The notes: a model not told the origin generated them from the letters alone. A DNA stretch of 64,000 nt from Isoetes taiwanensis (GCA_021234155.1 JAJEKV010000014.1:21405513-21469512), one strand, 5' to 3'; shown: positions 27,036 through 38,785, counted from the first letter of the stretch. Program-made: numbers and translations.

Positions 27036-28790
27036 ATTCGCCTTCGACAGTTTGAGTATCTGAAACCTGAGTGCGTAAGGAAATTGAAAGAGAGGAACAC
27101 ATGTTGTTGTCTCAAACATGAACAGGCAGATCTGTACAGAAAGGCCTTCAATGATATGAGAAGGGCTTTACATGTTAATTGCACTTGCTGCTGCAGTGTT
27201 TGTGCATCCCAGGAAAACAATGAAGTGTGTCAAGCAAATAAGAAGACTTTTGATAATGTCAGCATCTTGTGGAGGTCAACACTTTGTGAGAAATATGTAA
27301 CAGATGAATGGCATAAATTAAAATGTATCAAGGGTGAATGTGAGGGATGTGGAGTGAAGAAGATAGACATTTGTCCAAAAGAGGAAGATGGAACATTCAT
27401 GCAGGATGTCGATTGGCAAGTATATGCTTATGTCAATGAGCCTTCCAAGAAAGGTACATCCAGAAGGCTTAGATTAGTTGCACAACATGACAAGGCACAT
27501 GTCTTGTTAAAGAACATGAAAAATCAGCTTGCTAAGTTTACAGATCATAACTTTACTGCACACTGGGAGAGCAAACAGTTCAAAAGATAGTGTGTTGTCT
27601 GTTGTTGACTTTGCAGAGAACTACACATTGAAGCCAGGGACAGAAGTGCAATCAGAGCACTGGAATCCTGATCAGATTACGATTTTGGTCCATATTTCAA
27701 TGATGAAAAACGAAGCCAAGCTTAAAAAAACAGTGCATTTCTTTGTTTCGGATGACAGGAAAAATCACACTCATTTTGTACAGCATGCTTTTAAATTACA
27801 TTTGGCGTGGCTTAAGAATAATAGAGGCAGTGACATAAACCTTCATTATGGTGGTCAGATGGTTGTGCATCTCAATTCAAGTCTTCAAGGGCATGGTATG
27901 GAATCTGCAGATACCATGTTGAAAACAAAATTCGAGTGATATGGAATTTCTTTGGATCTGGCCATGGGAAAGGCACACATGATGGAGAGGCTGGTATAGC
28001 CAAGTTATGGCTTGAGAGCGAGCAAAGAAAATAAAATGGCATGCCAGTGACAGGTGCAGCAACAGCTTGTGCAGTTTTAAGGATCAAGGAATCGGAGTGT
28101 GAAAGGATATTTTGGGAGGTTGAAAAAACTGATGTGGACAGGCAGCAAGCATTTAATTGCAGGACTTTACATGGTACTCAGCAAATACATTCCGTCTCGA
28201 TCATAAACCCAAATGACCCAACGAAGTTGCTTTGCAGACCACTCTGATGCTTGCATTATCTTCGATTGGCTGAATTGTGAGAACATACAACATTGTGGCG
28301 AATGGTCCCTGAAAAGTTTGGAGCCCACAGATCATGTTGCCTCTCATGGGGAAGTTGAAATGATGTGGATGTGTTGTATGCAGAAGAGAGCCTGGTTTAA
28401 ATGACATTGTAGGAGTTTCTGATGTTTTTGTATCATTTGCAGCACCAGACAATGTAGAAGGTGTTCCATACTATGTTCTAGTATGTACAAGGGAAAAACA
28501 TGCATTGGAAGAAGATTTGGTTGATGACTATAGAAATGAGTACGCTACTGGTATTAGTGTCATTAAAGGGTAGTATTATGACTAATTCCAGGCTGCCACA
28601 ACAAGTATAAACTGCTTCCTAGTAAGAATGTTTTGGTACCTGCTGAATCCGTCATTAGGGTTAGAATTCCATTCAACAAAGTAACTCAAAAGCTGAAGGG
28701 GGCAACCACAGCATTTAATTTGCCCGATGAAGTTCATGAGTCATTGCTATCACAACTTCCAACAATTGTAGATGTCATGGACTGACTCAG
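27036..28790 (+). pseudogene. Transposase-like protein, catalytic region (DFAENY / HGKG blocks), frameshifted
   Basis: Frames in order: LKPECVRKLKERNTCCCLKH with many Cys (27045-27590); VVDFAENYTLKPGTEVQSEHW and NPDQITILVHIS (27600-27940); NFFGSGHGKGTHDGEAGIAK (about 27945-28005); a segment to 28250; then APDNVEGVPYYVLVCTRE (28445-28570), and a C-terminus ending SLLSQLPTIVDVMD at the TGA at 28783. DF-(A/S)-ENY, Q-x-x-HW-x-x-x-Q-x-T, HGKG-x-x-DG-x-x-(G)-x-x-K are hallmarks of this uncharacterised family. I count at least four frame breaks. The DNA-cutting role is inferred from family resemblance. Confidence 0.6.
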
Positions 28791-28794
28791 ATCT

Positions 28795-28858
28795 GGAGAT
28801 GTGAACATACATTTACATACATCAATGTACATCTGTTGTACATCAGCGTACATTTTTG
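28795..28858. repeat. TGTACAT tract directly after the transposase-like gene
   Basis: Several ACATACATTTACATACATCA / TGTACATC units. It begins within about 15 bp of the stop at 28783, so it would be in the 3' UTR. Confidence 0.6.
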
Positions 28859-29748
28859 AAATAACTTGTATATCCCAATTTGAACATAATTGAATAAAGT
28901 TTATTGCATAAGCATTTAATATCATTTTATCAATCTGAAGATAAGACATGAACAGATTTTCATGGAAAAATGGTCTATATATTCATATTGTACAAATAAA
29001 TACAACATATTTACACCACAGGTTCATGGTTCATGGTATTATACTTTCAAAATGTCCTCAGGAGGCTTATATCTAATGACTATTGCATCATGCCTTCCTT
29101 TCTTCCAACTGCAGAAATGCTCTCCAAAACAGTAGTCCATGATGTTTCAATTGCACATGCCATTGGCAATCTACCCCATCCTATTCGTTCCTCATCCACT
29201 ACAATTGGTTGCCCCCAAGGATTTGCTGCCGACAGAATTTTCATTTGATCTCATTCTCCCTTATCTTCTATATTGTCAACCTTTTCCCAAATTCCAGGAA
29301 GAGCGGTATGGCAGCGAGGAGTAGTGCCCAACCCAACGTACTTGCAGCTTTCCGTGGTGGTTTGAGCATCCGGGCACAACAGAATTCTTTCCCTTGACAA
29401 TTTAATAGTCTTTTGCAAATTATTCCCTTCATCTACAAAGCAAATTAAGATCACTTAAATATGTGTAGACACTGAAACTTACACCAAATATGAAAGAAGA
29501 GAAAAACTTGTACCAAAACAGAATACTCATGTGCACTTTGAATAACAAAAAAACTGTCATATATTTATATCTGGAAAATGTGTACATCAGTTAAAGTCTG
29601 TATCAACAATAGGCCATTCGAGAGGCCAATAACAGTTTGGCAATTTCTCCATTCCCTACTCCACGTACTGACTGAACTTAGAAAGCAGAGCAGCCAAGTT
29701 ATTGCCATAGTTAGCCAGCAAAATACCTTTAACCTGCTCCGATATTCC
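28859..29748. other. No gene recognised
   Basis: It lies between the plus-strand transposase-like gene and the minus-strand phosphatase remnant. Short open frames on both strands are unsupported. Part of it should be the 3' end of the phosphatase remnant. Confidence 0.4.
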
Positions 29749-30330
29749 ATCTACTGCATTATCATTGGGTGCTCTTTCACGTAACTTGTAGCATCTGCAG
29801 CAAGTTTTAAACCACTAAGCCAGGGAATGAGTTCCATGACAAGCAACATGTCGCCTTGTAGAACTGGTGTCCAAGAGAAAGGACATATGAAGCTTCCTGC
29901 AGGATTCAGAGTTGCCTTTGTATCTTTCATCATCGATTAAGACTGTATTGCCATAGTACTCAGGATACTCTTTCCATACTACAGCTAATTGTTTCACAAA
30001 CAATCCTTTGTCTGGTTCAGTGGGATGTTTGTGTGGAAGAGACCAACAATGCTCCTGACTGCAGATATGGTCCACAACTGGCTGCAGATTCTTATGTGAG
30101 TGATGACCAAATGGCAACATCAAAATGCTCTCTAACAAATGCTAATAGTGATACTAGCCCTGGCCTACAGTAAAATATCATGTTTCCTAAATCAAATTTC
30201 ATCTCTTCTTTTTGAATCTTCTGGTATCTTGAGTTAGCAGCTTCACTCTTGTGCACGCTCTTGCCCAACACAGAATTCAAGTCAAATACAATGAGCTTCC
30301 TAATTGACTCAGATGATTCACCTGTGTCAG
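29749..30330 (-). pseudogene. FCP1/SCP-like HAD phosphatase remnant
   Basis: Minus-strand frames give, in order: SESIRKLIVFDLNSVLGKS (about 30315-30255), FYCRPGLVSLLAFVREHFDV then AIWSS (30180-30100), HKNLQPVVDHICSQEHCW, a VWKEYPEYYGNTVLIDDERYK block (about 29960), and after another shift SFICPFSWTP...ELIPWLSGLKLAADATSYV. The order (hydrophobic)-FDLN-(S)-x-L, RPGL-x-x-L-x-FV-x-x-x-F-x-x-AIWSS, LIDD-x-x-YK matches FCP1-homology phosphatases. The normal DxDxT loop is altered here: the second Asp is Asn. Two frameshifts, near 30098 and 29955, break it. It is probably inactive. Confidence 0.6.
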
Positions 30331-30522
30331 TAACAAAACACTTGAGAGTACAGTGAAAGCAATATAATTACAGTGAACATATTACAGTGAAATACATATT
30401 ATTACACAGTTAATATTTGCACAGGTACAAGTGACATAAGAAAGTCATATTTCCATTAATTGTTGAATACAAAGAAAAATGAGCATGGCTCATAATAAAC
30501 TGTAATTCATATGGCCAAGAGA

Positions 30523-30642
30523 CTATCTACCCATGGTAGGAATAACACTTTGTATGTTCATCTCGCCTTCGACAATTAGAACCTCTATTAGATGATTTCT
30601 CCGTGACTTGGCATAGGCATCAGTGAACCAGTTGGATGTCAT
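30523..30642 (-). CDS. Last exon of the minus-strand C48-like gene
   Basis: The acceptor AACCATGCAG precedes MTSNWFTDAYAKSRRNHLIE, and the exon ends at TAG at 30523. The preceding exon has a clear GTAAGT donor at 30713, so this is the expected final coding exon. No motif. Confidence 0.5.
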   Translation of the reverse strand: MTSNWFTDAYAKSRRNHLIEVLIVEGEMNIQSVIPTMGR

Positions 30643-30713
30643 CTGCATGGTTCACAAGTATTAAAAAACTGTATCAGCAAAGAATGCACAAGAAAATACT
30701 TTGTTCTACTTAC

Positions 30714-31322
30714 AAAAATGGAACTTGGCTGTGCAGCAACCACGACATCGATGAATGCGTGCATGTAAGCCACAATGTATATGCAAGGAGTGCTGTTACA
30801 GGTTTCAGGCACTTTGAGATGGTGGACAGGGGCATCAAAATTCTTCCTGCCATGGCTTAGACTGTTGGATCCCAACATCATGTTATTAATCACAAGCTTA
30901 TAAAACCTGCAAGATTACAATGTGAGAATAAGGAAAGCATAAGAAGTTGCAACATGTGCATAAGCAAATCATTGAAAAGAATCCGAACTGATACTTACTT
31001 TTGGAGTAGTTTAGCGTCCACTGCGTAGCCTTTGACAGGAGACAATATCTGTATGCTTGGACTCACTAAACATGGGAGAGCGTTTTTTAGTGGACCAGCA
31101 AGCACAAATATTGCCAAACTAAAATTTGGCCCTTGCAGAACCGGGATAAAAATATGTTGACATCGTGCAAGTACAATGCCATCCATTCCTTCCTTTATGT
31201 GGATGTTCTGGACATCTGAAGAACTCCTGTTCTTAAGGGCACTCACAAAATTGAGGAAGCTCTCTGATTTGAACATAAAGAACTTATTTTTAAGCTCAGA
31301 TGAAAGAGAACTGCAAAGGTAC
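30714..31322 (-). CDS. C48/Ulp1-like protease domain, two exons, catalytic residues changed
   Basis: Exon 31322-30999 (acceptor TTCTTGTGCAG, donor GTAAGT) and exon 30906-30714 join in phase 2 to give ...LLQK-FYKLVINN.... The order IFIPVLQ-x-x-(N)FSLAIFVLAG, LVSPSIQILS, VPETCNSTPCIYIVAYMHAF matches the Ulp1 pattern (I-x-IP(I/V)...HW-x-L-x-(V/I)..., LDS, Q-x-x-x-x-DCG-x-F(V/I)). The Cys is kept, but the His-Trp pair reads Asn-Phe and the Asp position reads Ser-Pro. Ulp1 domains are often captured by plant Mutator-like and other transposons. This one looks catalytically dead, or is a distant relative. Confidence 0.5.
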
Positions 31323-31429
31323 CTGCACAAGAATCCAAAAGACATATTAATACATACTCTGAATGAGTGTAAGAATGAAATAATAGAAAAAATATTTAAA
31401 AGCCTACCTCTCATACACTTCTACCATCT

Positions 31430-31780
31430 TTGATCAAGTCAAGCTTTCAGCAAAACTCGTCGACATCGGTTTGGAACACAACAGGTGCAGGCTTAGGTGG
31501 ACAGTCCCTGTAAGGAGTGAATGGGACCAACCTTCTCAGTCGGTCCACTAAACTGTACAAGGAAACGAGAGCATTAGCATCACAAAGATTATACAAGTAA
31601 TGAATAAACAAGATACTCACTTTGTTCTGTCATCATCATCCTTTGTGCCAGAGTCAAAGGCTGCTCCTTTTGCATCTTTTGTGGACTTATGTCCTCTTGT
31701 TCTGGTTATGACTCAGAAGCAGGTTTATCCTTAATTTCAACTTGTGATCTTGTCCTATGTAAAGAAAAACTATGGTTAAT
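31430..31780 (-). pseudogene. Short exons of the C48-like gene with in-frame stops
   Basis: Two candidate exons (about 31757-31621 and 31554-31410) have plausible acceptors (TTTACATAG, CTTGTACAG) and donors. The first has one in-frame TAA, between ASES and PEQED. The second needs a frame change before its end (MVEVYER). These breaks suggest that the gene no longer makes the full protein. The sequence is charged, with a Met/Gln-rich patch. Confidence 0.4.
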
Positions 31781-31832
31781 TATCATAAAGCTGAGATGAT
31801 TAAACAAATTAGCTAACTAATCCTGCACATAC

Positions 31833-32499
31833 CTCTTTCTTGGTGGTGGTAGTGCCTTGCCTGGGGATTTCCTTTTTGGAGGGTTCTTTTTTGCTGCAGC
31901 CTGTTTTTTTCCTCTTGGAGTTACAGCAGCAACCTTCTTTTGTTTCCTCCCAGGAGTAGACTCAACATCCACCTCTTCCTCCTGGGGCTCCTCTTTCCTG
32001 CACTTGCCTAGGTTAAAATCAGGATCTGTATCCACTGTAGCATCTGTAATAGGTACAAAACTAGCATCTGCAGATGATGCTAATGCTGATGATGGAGCAG
32101 ACCCTGATTTTGCAGCATCTGAAGCTTTCTCTGGAGCTTTTTTAATTACTAATATTTCAGTTGGTGCAGTTAATGATTTTGCAGCTCGTGATGGACCTAA
32201 GGATACAGTTTGATCAGTTGGTAACGTATCTGCAACTCCTGCCGCTCTAGCTCTCAAAACTGCCATCTTCTCTATTTCTTCAATTTTAGACTGCCATGTT
32301 CGAGCCTGCACTGTTGTGACGGGTTCTATTACTGACAGAGACATCCTGGTTGGTGATTTGGATGTGGAAGCTGGCATCTGTTCATATTGAAGGTTTTCAC
32401 GGTCATCACCATCTGTAAAAAAAGTCGACGCAGATGGTTCAGCAATGTCAGCGACAGAAGGTTGCATGGAAGTGGCTTTCTGGATATAAACATTCTCAT
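31833..32499 (-). CDS. Exon encoding a basic, low-complexity region
   Basis: It lies between the acceptor TTGTTTCTAG (exon starts at 32499) and the donor GAG|GTATGT (31832). The roughly 220 residues are disordered and Ser/Ala/Pro-rich in the first half. The second half is strongly basic (GRKQKKVAAVTPRGKKQAAA, NPPKRKSPGK), like nuclear-localisation and DNA-binding tails. It forms the linker between the coiled-coil/zinc part and the C48-like part. Confidence 0.5.
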
Positions 32500-32597
32500 C
32501 TAGAAACAAACAAATGGTGTAAATGTTAACACACATAAAAGTAAAACTCAATGTTAATAAACATGAAAACAAAACTTAAGTATGAGAAATATCAGGT

Positions 32598-32735
32598 ACA
32601 TTCTGGTACATCCATCTGTGACATGTACATTTCATGTACATCGAATGTATCAAATGTACGTAACTTTAAAAGCGGCCATTCAACCTACGTCTATTGTACA
32701 TTTAATGTACATTTAATGTACATAATGTACATAGA
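32598..32735. repeat. TGTACAT-rich tract in an intron
   Basis: Repeated TGTACAT and AATGTACAT units with irregular spacing, followed by a short (GA)n run near 32757-32772. It lies in the intron upstream of exon 32499-31833. Same motif as 26762-26925. Confidence 0.75.
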
Positions 32736-33147
32736 TGGACCCAAGCATGCAGATTGTAGAGAGAGAGAGAGAATATAGACCTATACCCAAAAAATGCACA
32801 TATATGTAACAAAGGTACATAAATATGAATCATCTACAGATGCACTCCAACCACAGGAACACATGCATCCAAAAAAGGAACATGTACATCTACTTGCAGA
32901 TGTAGACTCAATTAAATCCATGTATAACTAATACATAAAATAAAACATACATCTGGAGCCCAAGCTCAAAAATAGAAGCATCAATAAACAAGCAAGTATA
33001 TGCCTATGTACCCCTGCAAACAGATGTACAATAAAAAAAACACATACAAGGAACAACAATGCACTATAAGACATACATGTAGAACTATGTAGATTACAGT
33101 AACAAATATGAATCAAGAGCAATCTAAGATTAATCATTTAGAGTAAT

Positions 33148-33890
33148 GCATACCTTGTCCAGCAGGGAAACCAAGCTGATTTTGAATGCCTTCATCCCAA
33201 ATGCAGCCTTTTATGCAATTTTGTTTTTCATATACGAGATAAGACAAGCAAAAGAGGCAATAAGGATCTCTGCAAGGAGCCAGCAGTACCAAACCAGATT
33301 TGCCAAAGCCTTGGCCACAGCAGGTACACGAATTGAATGAGATGAACTCTTGTACAGAAGTAGCTCCTACAGGATTTGGCCTAGGGTGCAGAGCAATAGG
33401 TCCTGCTCTCCCCATGAAATTCAAAATCTGGGAATGCCTTTGTTGAACAAGTTCCATGCAGCTAAGTTTCTCCTTTGCTTGTTGAATTGAAATTCCATGT
33501 TTTTCAATGTCTCTAGTTGCTTCCTGCAAACCAATCTCCAGCTTAGAACAGTGCTGCTCCTTCTCTGTTCTACTCATAACCAAGTCTTCCAATTTGTATT
33601 TCAACACTCCATAGCTAACTTGATTTGCAGCAGGATCATTGGCCAATTTGTGAAATTCAAACTTCGTGTCTTTTATTTTTAGAAAAATCTGCTGCAAATC
33701 TTCTTCTAGCATATCCTTTCTACCCTCAATCCGGCTGATCAGTTTCAATGCATCCCTCCTTTTGGCTTCCAGTGCTTCCATTTCATTCAATAGGTTAAAT
33801 TTATCCTCTGAACCATGCTTAAATAACTGGTTTATTATGTCAACATCAGATTTAGAATAGCCTAAAACCCTGGCATTCTGATGCAATACC
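33148..33890 (-). CDS. Coiled-coil and RING/zinc-like exon of the minus-strand gene
   Basis: About 245 residues. The first two-thirds are a continuous coiled coil (NLLNEMEALEAKRRDALKLI..., KLEIGLQEATRDIEKHGISI...). The last third has a Cys-rich module: C-x-CCGQGFGKSGLVLLAPC, then R-x-PYCLFCLSYL and C further on, reminiscent of a RING or related zinc fold. The exon ends at a donor CAAG|GTATGC near 33149. The reading continues upstream in another frame (34245-33862), implying one indel at about 33910. The module may be an E3-ligase-like or interaction domain; this is inference. Confidence 0.5.
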
Positions 33891-34345
33891 ACCTCCTGCT
33901 TGTGTTCGACGATTTTCCTGTTGTAGGTTCCTCTGTAATATCTGAAGTTTTGGCAAGATCCTTGGCGGTCTTAGCAACATCCACCCAATCAATAAGGCAT
34001 CCCTTCAAATGAAGAGCAAATGCCCGAGCAAAATATGTGGAAATATAGTGGTTTGTTACCTGCTTCTTGCCATAAACCAGTTCATAATATTTAAAAAATT
34101 CTTCTTTCCATACATTCTGAACTCTGCCTTCCTTGAATCCTCTTCTATTCTTTGGAGCTGCATGCCATACTTCATTCATAATTTCCTCGAGTCCGGATAT
34201 GTGGATCTCGGCATGTTTTTCACGGAGGTCTTTGGCTTGGATCACTGCAAAAAGTTTTCTCTTTGCTGGTAATTTTCCACTGCTGGAATGGCTGGTTTCT
34301 TGGTTCGGCTATGGTGAAGAGCAAGCACTGAGTTGGGAACAGATT
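33862..34345 (-). CDS. N-terminal exon of the minus-strand gene
   Basis: The open frame 34245-33862 reads EKHAEIHISGLEEIMNEVWH, then VWKEEFFKYYELVYGKK and a segment with STYFARAFALHLKGC. It is helical, with no family recognised. Upstream, a frame beginning MAPKSVPNSVLALHHSRTKK at 34351 is a likely start. It leads to a stop at about 34246, so an indel or small intron separates it from the main frame. A plausible TATA box is not obvious. Confidence 0.45.
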
Positions 34346-34519
34346 TTGGGGCCATAGTTGGAGAAAAAATTGGTGATCTGAATGGAGGCAGAGTATGCGC
34401 GGGCGGGATAGCGAACGCGAGGTAAAGCAGGTAAGAATTTGGTAAAGAAATTTAAAATCCGAAAATGGTGCGGTTGAAGAGTGGTGGATAGCATTAATCA
34501 TGGCAGCTACTAGCGGTTT

Positions 34520-35874
34520 ATGATTATAGGACTCCCTAATTTGTGCATTGGGTACGTACGTATATGTATAAAAAGGGCTGCATTTCTAGACACCCTTTCA
34601 TGCTTTTATCCATGGGCACATGGTGAGATTTATCATTGGGACCCAATTACAGGTAAGTTTCCAGATTTTGATTATGTTAGTAATTTGATTAAATTTGTTT
34701 GCGAGGGAAGGAATGGATTTTTGGGATATTGTAAGAATATGAAGAAATACGTAGATCAGTTTTGTTGCATAATTGGGTCTTATAGGCAGGAAATTGAGGC
34801 AATGAAGTACGAATTACAGAGTCATCATCAGATAAGTCTAAATTGACAGAAAATATTGAGTGTTTGAAGAAGAAGTTGATGCAAATGCACAATGAAGATA
34901 TCTTAAAAGACTTTGTCATTAAGTAAGCAGAAAAGGAGAAGATTCAAACTGAGAATTCTCTCTCAAACGAGCTAAATGCTCAGTGAAATGTCTAGAAGCT
35001 CGTTTAAAAAGAATGAAGAGGAAGAGAACCCCAATGGGAGTTCGTGAGAGAAAAAAAGCAATAAAACTAATTGAGTTGTTGGCACCAAAAGGGGGAGCAG
35101 CAAGGAGGAGAGTCTATGCAATTAACCAAGTCTTAAACACGGAAAAGAAGAAAGGAGTTGTGAGAAAAAATATGGGAAAATTGTTAATTAACATGGCTTC
35201 AAGAGAAGAGATTCTTGCTTTACTGAATGACCCATGCAACATAGGATTGAAGCGAGACATACTAGAGATGGTAATAAAGGATATATATTTAAACATGGAT
35301 GCATATGAAGTGCAAAGTACTTGTGATAAGAATGTTGAAGAAGTTGTTGGAGGCATGCACTCGATTGAAGCTGGAGTTCCATGCATCTCAAATTGCAGTC
35401 AGTCCGATATAATTGGACTCAATGAGAAAAATAATACTTGGTTTGATCTGGAAAGTGTTTTGAAATTTAGGGTTATATTTTACAATCTGAAATCTTCCCA
35501 CGTAGAGCAATTGAATGTATGCATAAAGCTTGATGAGATGAGCTCACTAGCAAATCAAAATATTACAAAGTGTCACTTGTTCTTAGGCATCGTGCTATAG
35601 GACCAGATTATGAAGCACAGATGCATCTACCTAAGAAAGAAAAAGATCCAGAATGAGGAAGACGTGGTGTTTTTGCATGTTTCAAGTTCATAAGGAGAAC
35701 TTTGGGGGTTTAAAGTGGGTCTTTATTAGTACCTATGAGTCAAGTGAATCATTGGATGTAGATGGTCATGGGTCCTTCAAGGTAAGATTTTATTTGGCTT
35801 CAGATTTGAAAACTGAAAAGGCTATGTACAATGTAGTTAGCATAGGTGCTCAAACCTCTAGCAATTGCCTATAA
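34520..35874 (+). pseudogene. Copy B, N-terminal and central parts
   Basis: Frames 34520-34846, 34983-35600 and 35653-35874 give the WDPITGK box, a coiled-coil/basic segment, then IIGLNEKNN-x-WFDLESVLKF and ASDLKTEKAMYNVVS. Stops at 34844 and near 34924 and 35598, and shifts around 35620, interrupt the frame. Composition is AT-richer than copy A, consistent with different age or methylation decay. No catalytic residues were identified. Confidence 0.55.
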
Positions 35875-36039
35875 GTCGCATTTAATTAAAGTGGGTCTCA
35901 TGCCATTCCCACTTTTTTTTTGGAACCCTGTTATTTTATACGAAAAAGACGATGGAAAATTTTAAAACCGTATTATTGCTTTAGAAGATGCCTATTTTCC
36001 TCTAAGAAAGAAAATGTTAAGGAAAATTAAGTGGTCTAT

Positions 36040-36924
36040 TTTTCTCGATTAGCGAGTCGAGAAGATAAAGAGCACAGCTAAAACCAATGAAAATGCTATC
36101 TCTCTGTAAACAAAGTGCTAATCTGCCCTGAATTTTTATTCATAAATAATTTCATTACATTATATTTTATAGTGGTTGAAGATACCATGATGGTCGGGCT
36201 GGCACAAATATTACATCATCTTCGCACACAGACTGCCTACTGGGAACAGCATGCAGAGCAAGGTTCGAGGTGTTCCAAGCCACGAGAGCAACTTGAAGAG
36301 AATAGAAATCTGAACACGCTGACCTGACCAATGCATGTCACCAACCTCTTCTCGTCCTCTTTCTTCAATGAACGGGTCTTTCTATGGCTTCTAATCATGT
36401 CCTTTCTGTTCGCAATTTGTACTGGGAAAGGCAAAATCAAGTTAATGCAAGTGATGCTACAGACAATACAAATAAGAAAAAACAACCAGTTCTAAGGGCC
36501 ATTTCTGAAGAAAATAGGTCTGAGGCCCTTTCCCGACTCATGAGTCGAGAAAGGCCCTAAGGCCACTCTGAGGGCCTTTCTCGACTCGCGAGTCGAGAAA
36601 TGTAGCTTAGAGCAAAAAAAAAAAAAAACCAAAGAAAAAGCTTTTTTCCCCTTTTTTTTGTTAAGTAGGAAAAAAAAGGGGGGGTCTTGAGGGTCGAGAA
36701 ATGCAGTTCTGAGGGCCTTTCTCGACTCCCGAGTCGAGAAAGGCAGTTCAGGGTGAAAAACACAGTTCTGAGGGTCTTTCTCGACTGAGTCGAGAAAGGC
36801 AGCTCAAGGTGGAAAACGCAGTTCTGAGGGTCGAGAAACGCAGTTTTGAGGGTCAAGAAACGCAGTTTTGAGGGTTGAGAAACGCAGTTTTGAAGGCCTT
36901 TCTCGACTCATGAGTCGAGAAAGA
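36040..36924. repeat. P3 palindrome cluster (core TTTCTCGACTC/GAGTCGAGAAA)
   Basis: Copies at 36040-36066 (diverged), 36524-36555, 36572-36601, 36713-36743, 36773-36800 and 36895-36924. Most have 13-17 bp arms around a variable 0-4 bp centre (ATG, GC, CC), e.g. CTTTCTCGACTC then GAGTCGAGAAAG. Between them are tandem GAGGGTCGAGAAACGCAGTT units of about 23 bp (36810-36895) that match half of the palindrome. Open frames across the cluster repeat the same peptide and are not genes. Confidence 0.9.
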
Positions 36925-37360
36925 CATTTCAGGTTGAGAAACACAGTTCTAAGAATCGAGAAACGTAGTTCTAATGCACAACATGTCCTATGCATTTTCT
37001 ATGTATACATATATGAAAAAATAGACCCTCTCCCTTTTTTAATATGTCAATGTTTACCCATAGCTTTATTCAAGGATAGCCTTTTTAAATGGGACACTAT
37101 ATACTATGTATTTTCTAATAAGACACTATACTATACTATGTATTTCTCAATAAACACAATATTTTATGTATTCTATGAAAAAATACCATCCCCATAAATT
37201 TCCTATGTATCTTCTATGATATATAGACCCTCCCCATGTATTGAATGGACACCATATGCACCTATAATGCACATTATAACAACTGAAAAACGTGACTTAT
37301 TTTCAAGACTTATTTAATTGTTTCTTATACCCCGCTTTTTTTCCCCCCAATATTTGAATT

Positions 37361-38581
37361 TTGAAATTTGGTACACACCTTTGTGCCGCAGATCCTGTTG
37401 TACCACTTGGAAAGGAGAAACCACTCTCGTTTCCGGCAGATCTGCAACCACGAATCTGTCGAAAGGGAATGACAGAGCTTCTTAATGGCTATGGCGGAGC
37501 AAATTTAGAAGGTATAGCCCTCATTCCTTCTGCTAGCCATGTGCATCCCTCATTTCAAACTTATTCCTCTCCAAATCTAAGGTATTTCTGGCAAGGCTTC
37601 ATGATCTGAAGCTCTTCTTGCATCTAAGGCACAGAAGGGACGCGGCCATCTTGTCTGGGGAAAGGATCGGAAGGATCGAAAGGCTGTCTGTCCCTGCCTG
37701 CGCCTCCGATTCAGTGCAGCAGGTTCGGCTCCCTCCTAAGCAGTGCCGCAGGCTAAGACCCGTCAAAAATCTGTTGTTCAAAATGAAAGGCGGTAGAAAC
37801 GCGGCCGTCTGAGCGCCACAAAGCCGGAGAGATGATGGATTTTGTCTGGGTAACATTATTGGTGGCCCAAGCATGCCGTTTGTGTACCCAACAAGCCTGC
37901 CACCAGACTAGCTTGTAGAATGAATTACAGTTTTACTCTGCTTACGGTCCAGTCATTTAGATCTATGGACCAATTTGTCTTCTAATATAAAGCATCTCCG
38001 ATTTAGAGCTTTTGAGTATTTCATACGAAACGGATGCTTCCACAGATCTTTCTGCTCTATTTTTCTTCCTATTTGAGTTTTCAACGCATGCATTATTCCT
38101 GCGCTTTCTGGCCATGGCCATAGCCACAGCCCTAGCATAGGGAGATCCTCTGTTTTCTACCTTTTTTTCTGAGAGCAAAGGATCTACAGCACCAGAGCAT
38201 AGATTGCTGATCGAATCAAGGGCACGGCGGATGATTCATGCATGGTTAAACTAGTATGAGATTTGTGAAGGTTTTGTGCACAGGATCATGCCATCGACGC
38301 TTCTAGTGGGCGCTCCAACGCCCCAGCCTCGCCATAGCTGGAAAAATGCCACCCACCCGGTGTTGCTGGAGTTAGGCCTTTCGCTTTTAGACCCTCCCTA
38401 TATCACTCCACATGCTTTTTGGAGCTTGACAGCGATGGCGGCGGCAGCAGTAGGAGGAGCCAGAGCCGTCAGCTATGGCGTCGAGTTTATCCCCAAACCA
38501 GCCTTGGCATGTAAGCTCTCTCGTTGTAGCGTTAAAAATACACTCGGTCATGGTTTTTTTTTGGCAAACCCCTGCTTTTGA
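37361..38581. other. GC-richer segment with unsupported short ORFs
   Basis: Short plus-strand frames (37361-37609, 38276-38581) have mixed composition and could be fragments of a captured gene. They show no splice sites, motif or family resemblance that I can defend. I mark the segment so that it is not overlooked. Confidence 0.25.
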
Positions 38582-38785
38582 GAGCGCCATTCTGTACGAG
38601 CTTGAGGGCAAAGAATGGAAATGGAGCTTTAGTCTAGAAAGCCTTGCAGAAAACAAAGGAGGAAGTTCTTTATGAAGTTAAGGAAGATGGAGATTTTGGT
38701 ACCCTAGATTTTCGTTTGCCTTCGTGCTCGTCCCTCGTTGCCTCTTGCCGCTGCCACAGTGCTTTTTTGGTGCTGGAATTAGATT

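Noticed and set aside
36557-36995. ORFs with repeated LSRL/RPSELRF peptides
   Set aside because: They read through the P3 palindromes and tandem half-units. Repeat-derived.
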